Assembly (NCBI GenBank): GCA_027686065.1
Contig: JAQCTH010000007.1
Span: forward strand, 10,707 to 74,706
Source of the DNA: Clostridiaceae bacterium AF10-41
GTDB lineage: Bacteria > Bacillota > Clostridia > Clostridiales > Clostridiaceae
Length of the DNA: 64,000 nt
Reading direction: 5' to 3'
The notes under the pieces are model-generated. The model did not search any database and was not told where the DNA came from. It worked only from the letters and a program-made list of their open reading frames with translations. How positions within the stretch are numbered: position 1 is the first letter of the stretch; each line of letters opens with the position of its first letter. This document shows, piece by piece, positions 45,332-53,025 of the stretch. Made by a program: the position numbers and the translations under genes.

Positions 45332-46255
45332 ATGGCTATATTTGGGAAAATATTTGACAATTTAAAATCAGGACTTTCAAAAACTAAAAATGCTCTAACA
45401 GATAAAATAAATGAAACATTAAAGCTAGCTATTACTATAGACGAGGACTTATATGAAGAATTAGAAGAAATTTTAGTTATGTCTGATATAGGGATGGATA
45501 CAACAATAGAAATTATAGATAGATTAAAAGCAAAAATAAGAAAAGAAAAAATTAATGACCCAAATGAAGTTTATCCAGCATTAAAATCAGTAATAAGAGA
45601 TATTCTTTTAGAGGGTACAGAAGAAAAAGAAGAAAGTAAAACTAGTGATAAGGAAATATTATTAGTTATAGGAGTGAATGGAGTAGGTAAGACAACTTCA
45701 ATAGGAAAACTTGCAGCTAAAAATAAGCAAGAAGGTAAAAAAGTGTTGCTTGCAGCAGCTGATACATTTAGAGCAGCTGCTATAGATCAATTAGAGGTAT
45801 GGAGTCAAAGGGCAGGAGTTGATATAATAAAACATATGGAAGGTTCTGATCCTGCAGCAGTAGTTTTTGATGCTGTAAATGCGGCAAAGTCAAGAAGTAT
45901 AGATTTATTAATATGTGATACTGCAGGAAGACTTCATAATAAAAAAAATCTTATGGATGAACTATCAAAGATAGGTAGAATAATAGACAGAGAGTTTAGT
46001 AATGCACATAAAGAAACATTACTAGTTTTAGATGCAACAACAGGACAAAATGCAGTAGTTCAAGCAAAACAATTTATGGAGGCTTGCCCTATAGATGGTA
46101 TAATATTAACTAAATTAGACGGAACTGCAAAAGGTGGAGTTGTAATTTCGATTAAAAATACTTTAAATATACCTGTTAGATATATAGGTGTAGGAGAAGG
46201 AATAGACGATCTTCAAGAATTTGATGCAGAAGGATTTGCAGAAGCACTGTTCTAG
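45332..46255 (+). CDS. ftsY: Signal recognition particle receptor FtsY
   Basis: 307 residues without a long acidic N-terminal extension, as usual in Firmicutes. The N domain covers about 1-90. The G domain has GVNGVGKTTSIGKLA, AADTFRAAAIDQL, DTAGRLHNK and LTKLDGTAKGG. FtsY is the membrane receptor for the SRP ribosome complex formed with Ffh, which is encoded at 46817. AGGAGG precedes the ATG. Confidence 0.98.
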   Translation: MAIFGKIFDNLKSGLSKTKNALTDKINETLKLAITIDEDLYEELEEILVMSDIGMDTTIEIIDRLKAKIRKEKINDPNEVYPALKSVIRDILLEGTEEKEESKTSDKEILLVIGVNGVGKTTSIGKLAAKNKQEGKKVLLAAADTFRAAAIDQLEVWSQRAGVDIIKHMEGSDPAAVVFDAVNAAKSRSIDLLICDTAGRLHNKKNLMDELSKIGRIIDREFSNAHKETLLVLDATTGQNAVVQAKQFMEACPIDGIILTKLDGTAKGGVVISIKNTLNIPVRYIGVGEGIDDLQEFDAEGFAEALF

Positions 46256-46283
46256 AAAGAAGAATGCAAAATGAAAAGTATAA

Positions 46284-46360
46284 AATTAAGGCAGAAATTC
46301 AGCTTTTGCTGAATTTCATTAAAATCTATAACTTAGTAAAACTAAGTTATTTCCTTAATT
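46284..46360. repeat. Palindromic three-way element between ftsY and ylxM
   Basis: AATTAAGG/CCTTAATT (46284-46291 with 46353-46360) encloses two perfect 10-bp hairpins: GAAATTCAGC/GCTGAATTTC (46294-46303 with 46308-46317) and ATAACTTAGT/ACTAAGTTAT (46328-46337 with 46341-46350). Flanking A/T-rich sequence is roughly inverted as well. The arrangement looks like a small non-autonomous palindromic insertion or a structured RNA end; it may terminate ftsY. No coding sequence is present. Confidence 0.55.
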
Positions 46361-46414
46361 CTACATCTAAATTTTTAATTTTAAATTTTTTTGTAGGGTG
46401 TTAAGTAAAAGTAC

Positions 46415-46443
46415 TTGACAGCATAGGATTGTTTTGTTAAAAT
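46415..46443 (+). promoter_or_regulatory. Sigma-A promoter of ylxM-ffh
   Basis: Consensus TTGACA (46415-46420), 17-base spacer, TAAAAT (46438-46443); the transcript would start about 18 bases before the ylxM ATG. Confidence 0.85.
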
Positions 46444-46467
46444 CTCTTTTGTGGGTAAGGTGATGAA

Positions 46468-46797
46468 ATGGAAGATAGGGTTGAGATTTCATTATTAATG
46501 GATTTATATGGTTCATTACTAACAGAAAAACAGTATAAAATTATGGAGCTTTATTATAATGAGGATTTATCCTTAGCTGAAATTGCTGAATTGAATAACA
46601 CAAGTCGTCAAGCGATCCATGATTTAATAAAGAGATGCTACAAACAGTTTCTATCCTATGAAAGTAAACTTAATTTACTTAAAAAAAGTTTTAGTCAAGA
46701 AAAAATAATTATAAGTTTTCTTATAGAAATAAAAGATAAATATTCAATTTCAGAAGAGGACTATAATAAATATAAAAGTATATTAAAAGATTTATAA
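46468..46797 (+). CDS. ylxM: YlxM family helix-turn-helix protein
   Basis: 109 residues, the size of YlxM/p13. A sigma-70-region-4-like helix-turn-helix is visible: [40 protein letters not shown] (about 18-57). YlxM is nearly always encoded before ffh and has been reported to modulate SRP GTPase function in streptococci, though it looks like a DNA-binding protein. The start follows AAGGTGA. It has its own near-consensus promoter. Confidence 0.92.
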   Translation: MEDRVEISLLMDLYGSLLTEKQYKIMELYYNEDLSLAEIAELNNTSRQAIHDLIKRCYKQFLSYESKLNLLKKSFSQEKIIISFLIEIKDKYSISEEDYNKYKSILKDL

Positions 46798-46816
46798 AAT
46801 CATAGGAGGGTTTAAC

Positions 46817-48169
46817 ATGGCTTTTGAAGGTTTATCAGATAAATTGCAGGAAGCTTTCAAAAAGCTTAAGGGCAAAGGAAAGCTAACTGAAAAAGATATA
46901 AAAGAGGCCATGAGAGAAGTAAAGCTTGCGTTACTTGAAGCTGATGTTAACTTTAAAGTTGTTAAGAAATTTATTTCAAATGTCAGTGAAAAGTGTGTTG
47001 GAAATGAAGTTTTAGAAAGTTTAACTCCAGCTCAACAAGTTATAAAAATTGTTAACGATGAACTTACTGATCTTATGGGAGGTAGTGAAAGTAAATTAGA
47101 ATTTAACTCTGTAGGTCCAACAATAATAATGATGGTTGGTTTGCAAGGAGCAGGTAAAACTACAATGAGTGGAAAGCTTGCATTACAACTTAGAAAACAA
47201 AATAAGAAACCTCTTTTAGTAGCATGCGATATATATAGACCGGCAGCTATTAAACAATTAGAGGTAGTTGGAAAGCAAATAGATATTCCGGTTTTCCAAA
47301 TGGGAGACAAAGTTAATCCTGTTGATATTGCAAAGGCTGGTATAGTGCATGCAAGGGAAAATGGAAATAATGTAATAATAATAGATACGGCTGGTAGACT
47401 TCATATAGATGAAAATCTTATGGGAGAACTTAAGTCTATAAAAGAAGAGGTAAAACCTCAGGAAATACTACTTGTAGTAGATGCAATGACAGGACAAGAT
47501 GCTGTAAATGTTGCAGAGAGCTTTAACGCTTCTTTAGATGTATCAGGAGTTATATTAACAAAGTTAGATGGCGATACAAGAGGCGGAGCTGCTTTATCAA
47601 TTAGACATATTACTGAAAAACCAATTAAGTTTATTGGTGTAGGTGAAAAAATGAGTGATTTTGAAGTTTTCTATCCAGATAGAATGGCTTCAAGAATATT
47701 AGGAATGGGAGATGTTCTTTCACTAATAGAAAAAGCTCAGCAAGCTTTTGATGATAAAGAAGCACAAGAATTAAGTTCAAAAATGATGGAAAATGATTTT
47801 ACTTATGAAGATTATTTAACAGCTATGGAACAAATGAAAAAACTTGGTTCTTTAAGTAAAATAATGGAGATGCTTCCAGGAATGCCAAAGGAAATGAAGG
47901 ATATAGATTTTGATGCTGGTGAAAAACAACTAGGTAGAGTAAAAGCTATAATTCATTCAATGACTCCAAAAGAAAGAAGAAATCCAAAGCTAATAGCAGG
48001 ATCATCTTCAAGAAAAAAGAGGATTTCTAAGGGTTCAGGAACATCATTGCAAGAAGTTAATAAACTCATTAAGGGCTTTGATATGATGAGAAAGCAAATG
48101 AAACAAATGAAATCATTTCAAAAGAAATCTAAAAAAGGTTTTTTTGGTAAATTACCTTTTATGAGTTAA
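46817..48169 (+). CDS. ffh: Signal recognition particle protein Ffh
   Basis: 450 residues. The NG domain has GLQGAGKTTMSGKLA, ACDIYRPAAIKQL, DTAGRLHIDE and LTKLDGDTRGGAAL. The methionine-rich M domain at the C-terminus (about 300-450, for example MLPGMPKEMKD and FDMMRKQMKQMKSF) binds signal peptides and 4.5S RNA. It delivers translating ribosomes to FtsY. AGGAGG lies before the ATG. rpsP follows in the conserved ffh-rpsP-khpA order. Confidence 0.98.
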   Translation: MAFEGLSDKLQEAFKKLKGKGKLTEKDIKEAMREVKLALLEADVNFKVVKKFISNVSEKCVGNEVLESLTPAQQVIKIVNDELTDLMGGSESKLEFNSVGPTIIMMVGLQGAGKTTMSGKLALQLRKQNKKPLLVACDIYRPAAIKQLEVVGKQIDIPVFQMGDKVNPVDIAKAGIVHARENGNNVIIIDTAGRLHIDENLMGELKSIKEEVKPQEILLVVDAMTGQDAVNVAESFNASLDVSGVILTKLDGDTRGGAALSIRHITEKPIKFIGVGEKMSDFEVFYPDRMASRILGMGDVLSLIEKAQQAFDDKEAQELSSKMMENDFTYEDYLTAMEQMKKLGSLSKIMEMLPGMPKEMKDIDFDAGEKQLGRVKAIIHSMTPKERRNPKLIAGSSSRKKRISKGSGTSLQEVNKLIKGFDMMRKQMKQMKSFQKKSKKGFFGKLPFMS

Positions 48170-48204
48170 TATAAAAATACACACTTTAAAAGGAGGTGAA
48201 ATAC

Positions 48205-48450
48205 ATGGCAGTAAAAATCAGATTAAGAAGAATGGGCGCTAAAAAAGCTCCTTTCTATAGAATAGTAGTTGCTGATTCAAGAGCACCAAGAGATGGTAGA
48301 TTCATCGAAGAAATAGGATATTACAATCCTTTAACTGAACCAGCTGAAGTTAAAATCAATGAAGAAAAAGCTACTAAATGGGTACAAAATGGAGCTCAAC
48401 CTACAGATGTAGTTAAGAGACTTTTTGCTCAAGCAGGATTAAATAAGTAA
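48205..48450 (+). CDS. rpsP: 30S ribosomal protein S16
   Basis: 81 residues beginning [22 protein letters not shown], with the usual [26 protein letters not shown] at 48190 overlaps an in-frame GTG at 48196, so ATG 48205 is the start. It is cotranscribed with ffh and khpA. Confidence 0.97.
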   Translation: MAVKIRLRRMGAKKAPFYRIVVADSRAPRDGRFIEEIGYYNPLTEPAEVKINEEKATKWVQNGAQPTDVVKRLFAQAGLNK

Positions 48451-48455
48451 TTTTT

Positions 48456-48488
48456 AGGAGGTGAACTCTGTAATTAATGTAATTACAG
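48456..48488 (+). promoter_or_regulatory. Ribosome binding site separated from the khpA start by a perfect hairpin
   Basis: AGGAGGTG (48456-48463) is followed by a 9-bp perfect stem CTGTAATTA/TAATTACAG (48468-48476 with 48480-48488), loop ATG. The hairpin ends directly before the GTG start 48489. Folding it would put the ribosome binding site 4-6 bases from GTG or about 10-12 from ATG 48495, instead of more than 25. Confidence 0.75.
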
Positions 48489-48734
48489 GTGTTTATGAAG
48501 GAATTAATTGAAATTATAGCTAAATCTCTTGTAGAGAATCCAAATGAAGTTCATGTAAATGAAATCCAAGGAGAGCAATCAATTATTCTGGAACTAAAGG
48601 TTGCTCCTGCAGATATGGGAAAAGTAATTGGTAAGCAGGGAAGAATAGCTAAAGCTATTAGAACTGTTATAAAAGCAGCAGCAATGAAAGAAGACAAAAA
48701 AGTAGTAGTTGAAATTATTGATGTAAAGAGTTAG
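48489..48734 (+). CDS. khpA: RNA-binding protein KhpA (KH domain)
   Basis: 81 residues from GTG 48489 (MFMKELIEI) or 79 from ATG 48495. A single KH domain with the loop GKVIGKQGRIAKAIRTVI (about 45-62) contains the GxxG RNA-binding motif. KhpA pairs with KhpB/EloR and affects cell elongation and RNA binding in Firmicutes. The only strong ribosome binding site is separated from the start by a hairpin. Its stop codon lies in the stem of the following terminator. Confidence 0.92.
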   Translation: MFMKELIEIIAKSLVENPNEVHVNEIQGEQSIILELKVAPADMGKVIGKQGRIAKAIRTVIKAAAMKEDKKVVVEIIDVKS

Positions 48735-48755
48735 GATAATCCTAACTCTTTTTAA
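48725..48755 (+). terminator. Terminator after khpA
   Basis: A 12-bp stem AAAGAGTTAGGA/TCCTAACTCTTT (48725-48736 with 48740-48751), loop TAA, followed by T-rich sequence. It includes the khpA stop codon. Confidence 0.88.
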
Positions 48756-48837
48756 GCATAAAATACAATTTATTAAATAGGATAATATATTATCTATTTT
48801 TAATTATTTTGTTTCACAAAATAAAGGAGGTGCCCAA

Positions 48838-49335
48838 ATGAAGGATATTTTAAGAGTTGGGAAAATAGTAAATACTCATGGATTAAAAGGAGAAGTAAAA
48901 GTTATAGCTTTAACTGATGATCCTAAAAGATATAATGATTTAGATTTTGTATTAATAGATGGAGTAGAAAGAAAGATTCAAGGATGTAAATTTCAAAAAG
49001 ATAGAGTAATAGTGAAAATAGAAGGAATTGATTCTATAGAAGAAGCTGAAAAATATAAAAATAAATATATGGAAATTCCAAGAGAACATGCAGTTCCATT
49101 AGAAGAAGATACATATTATATTGCAGATATAATAGGATGCAATGTTTATGATACGAATGGTAAATCTTTGGGAGAAGTTTATGATGTAATACAAACAAAA
49201 AATAATGATGTTTATTGGATAAGAAACCCTAAAGAATTATTAATACCTGTATTATTGGAAATTGTTACAGATATAGATATAGATAATAAAAAAATAACAA
49301 TTAAACCAGTAGGAGAATGGCAAGATGAAGATTGA
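48838..49335 (+). CDS. rimM: Ribosome maturation factor RimM
   Basis: 165 residues. RimM binds S19 and helps mature the 30S head. It begins with the motif [16 protein letters not shown] (6-21). The C-terminal PRC-barrel is marked by [22 protein letters not shown] and ends in [21 protein letters not shown] lies upstream. It overlaps trmD by 11 bases, the standard rimM-trmD pair before rplS. Confidence 0.96.
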   Translation: MKDILRVGKIVNTHGLKGEVKVIALTDDPKRYNDLDFVLIDGVERKIQGCKFQKDRVIVKIEGIDSIEEAEKYKNKYMEIPREHAVPLEEDTYYIADIIGCNVYDTNGKSLGEVYDVIQTKNNDVYWIRNPKELLIPVLLEIVTDIDIDNKKITIKPVGEWQDED

Positions 49336-50038
49336 TATTCTTACATTATTTCCTGAAATGTTTGACATATTTAATCATAGTATAATAGGAAAAGCAAAAG
49401 AAAAGAATTTAGTAGAAATAGATACTATAAATATAAGAGATTTTACTTTAAATAAACATAAAAAAGTGGATGACTATCCGTATGGCGGTGGTGCAGGAAT
49501 GGTAATGACTCCACAGCCCCTAGTAGATTCTATAAGATATTGTAAAAAAAACAATAAAGGGAAAGTTATTTTTTTAGGCCCTAGAGGTAAAATTTTTAAT
49601 CAAGATATTGCTAAAGAGTTATCTAAAGAAGATGAACTAATATTTATATGTGGTCATTATGAAGGAATTGATGAAAGAGTATATAAGTATATAGATATAG
49701 AAATTTCTTTGGGAGATTTTATATTAACTGGTGGAGAGATGGCAGCTGTTCCTGTGATAGATTCAATTTTAAGGTTAAAAAATGGTGTTTTAGGTAAAGA
49801 AGAAAGTTATATGGATGAATCATTTTCAGAAGGATTACTTGAATATCCACAATATACGAGACCAGAAGAATTTGAAGGAGATAAAGTACCAGAAGTACTA
49901 CTTTCGGGGCATCATGAAAATATAAGAAAATGGAGAAGAGCTCAATCTCTAATAATAACTAAAAGAAAAAGAATAGATTTATATGATAAAATACTTCTGA
50001 CTAAAGAAGATAAAAAAATACTAGAAAAATACAAATAA
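49325..50038 (+). CDS. trmD: tRNA (guanine(37)-N(1))-methyltransferase TrmD
   Basis: 237 residues. It methylates G37 next to the anticodon. SPOUT trefoil-knot motifs are present: [25 protein letters not shown] and [20 protein letters not shown]. The C-terminal domain contains [13 protein letters not shown]. It starts inside the end of rimM; GTAGGAGA serves as ribosome binding site. A promoter for rplS lies just after its stop. Confidence 0.97.
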   Translation: MKIDILTLFPEMFDIFNHSIIGKAKEKNLVEIDTINIRDFTLNKHKKVDDYPYGGGAGMVMTPQPLVDSIRYCKKNNKGKVIFLGPRGKIFNQDIAKELSKEDELIFICGHYEGIDERVYKYIDIEISLGDFILTGGEMAAVPVIDSILRLKNGVLGKEESYMDESFSEGLLEYPQYTRPEEFEGDKVPEVLLSGHHENIRKWRRAQSLIITKRKRIDLYDKILLTKEDKKILEKYK

Positions 50039-50042
50039 ATTA

Positions 50043-50071
50043 TTGAAATATAACATAACTTATGTTAAAAT
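50043..50071 (+). promoter_or_regulatory. Sigma-A promoter of rplS
   Basis: TTGAAA (50043-50048), 17-base spacer, TAAAAT (50066-50071). Transcription would begin near 50078, just before the leader stem. Confidence 0.8.
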
Positions 50072-50077
50072 AACCTT

Positions 50078-50130
50078 TGTGTTAGTACGGGCGGTCCTCT
50101 GTCAAGTGTTTGTTAAGAACGTCTAATATA
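50078..50130 (+). promoter_or_regulatory. Probable L19 ribosomal protein leader
   Basis: TTAG(T)ACG pairs with CGTCTAA (50082-50089 with 50120-50126, one bulged base) around a loop containing GGGCGGTCCTCTGTCAAG. Size, position between a promoter and the ribosome binding site of rplS, and the closing stem fit the Firmicute L19 leader that allows L19 to control its own synthesis. The match is from memory, so moderate. Confidence 0.55.
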
Positions 50131-50151
50131 AATTTAAGGAGGGACTACACA

Positions 50152-50502
50152 ATGAACGAAATAATAAGAGCTATTGAAGCAGAACAAATGAGAAGTGATC
50201 TTCCAAATTTCAACGTAGGAGATACTGTTAAAGTTTACGTTAAAATTAAAGAAGGTACAAGAGAAAGAATACAAATGTTTGAAGGAACAGTTATTAAGAA
50301 GCAAAACGGTGGATTAAGAGAAACTTTCACTGTAAGAAGAGTTGCTTACGGAACTGGAGTAGAAAGAACTTTCCCAATGAACTCCCCAATCATCGATAGA
50401 ATGGAAGTTTCAAGAAAAGGTAAAGTTAGAAGAGCTAAGTTATTCTACTTAAGAGATAGAGTAGGTAAGGCTGCTAAAGTTAAAGAATTAAACGTTAGAT
50501 AA
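50152..50502 (+). CDS. rplS: 50S ribosomal protein L19
   Basis: 116 residues beginning [20 protein letters not shown], with [26 protein letters not shown] and [12 protein letters not shown]. The frame is open for 14 codons upstream, but AAGGAGGG at 50136 lies 8 bases before ATG 50152. L19 lies at the 30S-50S interface. It has its own promoter, a probable autoregulatory leader and a terminator, so it is a single-gene unit after rimM-trmD. Confidence 0.97.
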   Translation: MNEIIRAIEAEQMRSDLPNFNVGDTVKVYVKIKEGTRERIQMFEGTVIKKQNGGLRETFTVRRVAYGTGVERTFPMNSPIIDRMEVSRKGKVRRAKLFYLRDRVGKAAKVKELNVR

Positions 50503-50521
50503 TATTATCTAATGATTAAGT

Positions 50522-50550
50522 AAGGGACTTTTATAAGTCCCTTTTTCTTA
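50522..50550 (+). terminator. Terminator after rplS
   Basis: Stem AAGGGACTT/AAGTCCCTT (50522-50530 with 50535-50543), loop TTAT, then a T-run. Confidence 0.94.
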
Positions 50551-50716
50551 TTTTCAAGAAATTATAAAGCGTTATTTTTTTGAATAACTTTTTATAACTT
50601 CCTTCTGTTATCAAGTGGATATATGTTTGAAGTGAAGTTAGAAAATAAGTGTATTTATATATGTCAACCTTTTTACTTTAAAGGAAAATATTTTATAAAA
50701 ATTAAACTTATAAAGA

Positions 50717-50747
50717 TTGATATATACATGATGCAAGTGGATATAAT
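50717..50747 (+). promoter_or_regulatory. Possible promoter of rbgA
   Basis: TTGATA (50717-50722) and a consensus TATAAT (50742-50747) with a long 19-base spacer. The rest of 50551-50716 is A/T-rich and I see nothing else in it. Confidence 0.5.
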
Positions 50748-50781
50748 ACAAATAGTAAAATAGATAGGGAGGAATTTTAAT

Positions 50782-51648
50782 ATGCCTACAATTAATTGGT
50801 TCCCAGGACATATGAAAAAAACTCAAAGAGAGATAAAAGAAAATTTAAAGCTAGTGGATGCGATAATTGAAATAAGAGATGCTAGAATACCAAGAAGTTC
50901 TGCAAATCCAGATATAGATAAGCTTTGTGAAGGAAAACCGAGAGTAATACTTTTAAATAAGAGCGATTTATCAGAAGCTAAAGTGACAAAAATGTGGATG
51001 AATTATTTATCCTCAGAAAATGTAAGAGTAATAGAAGTAAATTGTCTAAATGGAAAGGGATTAAATCAAATTAAACCAACTTTAGATTTATTGCTTAAGG
51101 AAAAACATGATAGATTAAAGGCTAAAGGCTTAGTAAAGATACAAATGAGAGTTATGGTAGTAGGAATACCAAATGTAGGTAAATCTACTTTTATAAATAA
51201 GATGGCCAAAAATAATATAGCAAAGACTGGAGATAGACCTGGAGTTACAAAGAGTAAACAATGGATAAAAACTAAAATGGATATTGAGATGTTAGATACG
51301 CCCGGAGTTTTATGGCCTAAATTTGAGGATGAAAAAACTGCTCTTAACTTAGCATTTACAGGTGCTATTAAAGATGAAATAATGGATGTAGAAGAGCTTG
51401 CATATAACTTGGTAAAAAGACTTCAAGTCTTTTATGGAAATAAATTAAAAGATAGATATAAGATTGATGAAATAAATGAAGACCCTCTTGAGACCTTAAA
51501 TAGTATAGCAAGAAGAAGAGGTTGTTTAATTAAAGGTGGAGAAATAGATTATAATAGAATAGCTGTAATTCTTTTAGATGAATTTAGAGGTGGTAAAATA
51601 GGTAATATCTCACTTGAACTACCAAATGAAGAAGTAATAGGAGAGTAG
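50782..51648 (+). CDS. rbgA: Ribosome biogenesis GTPase RbgA (YlqF)
   Basis: 288 residues. It is a circularly permuted GTPase for late 50S assembly. It begins INWFPGHMKKTQREI, has the permuted order LLNKSDL (G4) before GIPNVGKSTFINK (G1), and DTPGVLWPK (G3). The C-terminal domain includes ARRRGCLIKGGEIDYNRIA. AGGGAGG precedes the ATG. It is followed by rnhB 4 bases later. Confidence 0.97.
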   Translation: MPTINWFPGHMKKTQREIKENLKLVDAIIEIRDARIPRSSANPDIDKLCEGKPRVILLNKSDLSEAKVTKMWMNYLSSENVRVIEVNCLNGKGLNQIKPTLDLLLKEKHDRLKAKGLVKIQMRVMVVGIPNVGKSTFINKMAKNNIAKTGDRPGVTKSKQWIKTKMDIEMLDTPGVLWPKFEDEKTALNLAFTGAIKDEIMDVEELAYNLVKRLQVFYGNKLKDRYKIDEINEDPLETLNSIARRRGCLIKGGEIDYNRIAVILLDEFRGGKIGNISLELPNEEVIGE

Positions 51649-51652
51649 GCTA

Positions 51653-52465
51653 ATGGATTTATTAAACAGTGATATTAAATCACTAAGCTATAAAGAAATA
51701 AAATCGTATATAGATGATATTAATATATTTGAAGAAAAAAATAATGATGAAATAATATATTTAATAGATAAACTTTATTTAGATGAAAGAAAAAATGTTA
51801 AATCCTTAGCTGATAAATTATTTAAGCAGAAGGAAAAAGTAATCAAAGAAATTCAAAGAGTAAAAAATATGTATAACTTTGATAAAGGATTTGGAAAGTA
51901 TCAATTTATAGCAGGAGTTGACGAAGTTGGAAGAGGTCCACTTGCAGGTCCTATAGTATCTTGTGCAGTTATATTAGATTTAAATATAATTGATGATGAA
52001 CTTATACTTTGGTTAAATGACTCTAAAAAATTATCAGAAAAGAAAAGAAAAGAATTAGCAGAAATTATAAAGGAAAAAGCACTGGCATATTATATATCAG
52101 AAAGCTCAAATGAAGAAATAGATAAAAAGGGAATATCTTATTGTAATAATAAGATATTTTTAGAAGCTTGCACATCTATGAAAATAAAGCCGAATCTTAT
52201 TTTATCAGATGGTTATTTAATAAAAGGAGTTAATATTCATAACAAATCGGTAATAAAAGGTGATGCAAAGTCAGCATCTATAGCAGCAGCATCTATTTTA
52301 GCAAAGGTATATAGAGATGATTTAATGAAAGAATATGCAAAGGAATATCCATATTATGCATTTGAAGAAAATGCTGGATATGGTACTAGTAAACATATAG
52401 AAGGTTTAAAGAAATTTGGTCAGTGTAAAATACATAGAAGATCATTTTTGAAAAATATTCTTTAA
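51653..52465 (+). CDS. rnhB: Ribonuclease HII
   Basis: 270 residues. It cuts the RNA strand of RNA-DNA hybrids and single ribonucleotides in DNA. The catalytic core starts with GVDEVGRGPLAGPIV (about 88-102, DEVG motif) and continues with LNDSKKLSEKKR and ILSDGYLIKG. An N-terminal extension of about 75 residues, common in Firmicute RNase HII, precedes the core. The end reads GYGTSKHIEGLKKFG...HRRSF. It overlaps no gene and is convergent with yraN. Confidence 0.96.
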   Translation: MDLLNSDIKSLSYKEIKSYIDDINIFEEKNNDEIIYLIDKLYLDERKNVKSLADKLFKQKEKVIKEIQRVKNMYNFDKGFGKYQFIAGVDEVGRGPLAGPIVSCAVILDLNIIDDELILWLNDSKKLSEKKRKELAEIIKEKALAYYISESSNEEIDKKGISYCNNKIFLEACTSMKIKPNLILSDGYLIKGVNIHNKSVIKGDAKSASIAAASILAKVYRDDLMKEYAKEYPYYAFEENAGYGTSKHIEGLKKFGQCKIHRRSFLKNIL

Positions 52466-52512
52466 TATAAATACTTATAAATATTTAGCTTTATATAAAT
52501 ATGTATTCATAT

Positions 52513-52884
52513 TTAATAGCCTCTAAAGGCATCTTCTATATGGTTTAGAAAGTATGATTCATTATCTTTATTAAAATAAACTTCAATAACATCAAATCTA
52601 CAATTATAATTAAAAAGTTTTTTTGTAAGGATATAAAATTTACATAAATTAATTATTTGCTTTTGTTTGTAGTAGGTAACAGCTTCTAATGGTAAACCAT
52701 AAGAGTAATTGTACCTACTTTTTACTTCTACAAAAATAATCATTCCATCGTATCTGAATATCAAATCAATTTCCCCATACTTATTTCTAAAATTTTTACT
52801 TAATAAATAATAACCTTTAGATATTAAGTAAGAAGAAGCCAAGTCTTCACCATAAGAGCCTATGTTTTTATTATATTTGCCCAT
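52513..52884 (-). CDS. yraN: YraN family (UPF0102) endonuclease-like protein
   Basis: 123 residues. Restriction-endonuclease-like motifs are GEDLASSYLISKGY, FRNKYGEIDLIFRYDG and IIFVEVKSRYN, with E-x(n)-D-x(n)-E-x-K catalytic spacing. The family is widespread next to rnhB; its physiological role is not established, though genome maintenance is suspected from neighbours such as rnhB, comM and dprA here. The ATG at 52884 (- strand) has only a weak GGTGGTG ribosome binding site. Confidence 0.88.
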   Translation of the reverse strand: MGKYNKNIGSYGEDLASSYLISKGYYLLSKNFRNKYGEIDLIFRYDGMIIFVEVKSRYNYSYGLPLEAVTYYKQKQIINLCKFYILTKKLFNYNCRFDVIEVYFNKDNESYFLNHIEDAFRGY

Positions 52885-52940
52885 AATACACCACCATAAG
52901 AATTATAAAAATTATATAAAAATATAACCATCTTATAATA

Positions 52941-52971
52941 TTGACAAAAATAATATATTAAATCATATAAA
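52941..52971 (+). promoter_or_regulatory. Possible promoter of comM-dprA-topA
   Basis: A consensus TTGACA (52941-52946). The -10 could be CATATA (17-base spacer) or TATAAA at 52966 (19-base spacer). Confidence 0.5.
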
Positions 52972-53025
52972 ATAAATGTTTAATAATTAAATTATAGTGT
53001 CAATAATGTTTAAGAGGTGATAATG

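Noticed and set aside
52937..53004. Inverted words ATTGACA and TGTCAAT flanking the comM leader
   Set aside because: They are 7 bases long and about 50 bases apart in A/T-rich sequence, and one is simply the -35 element; no support as an operator.
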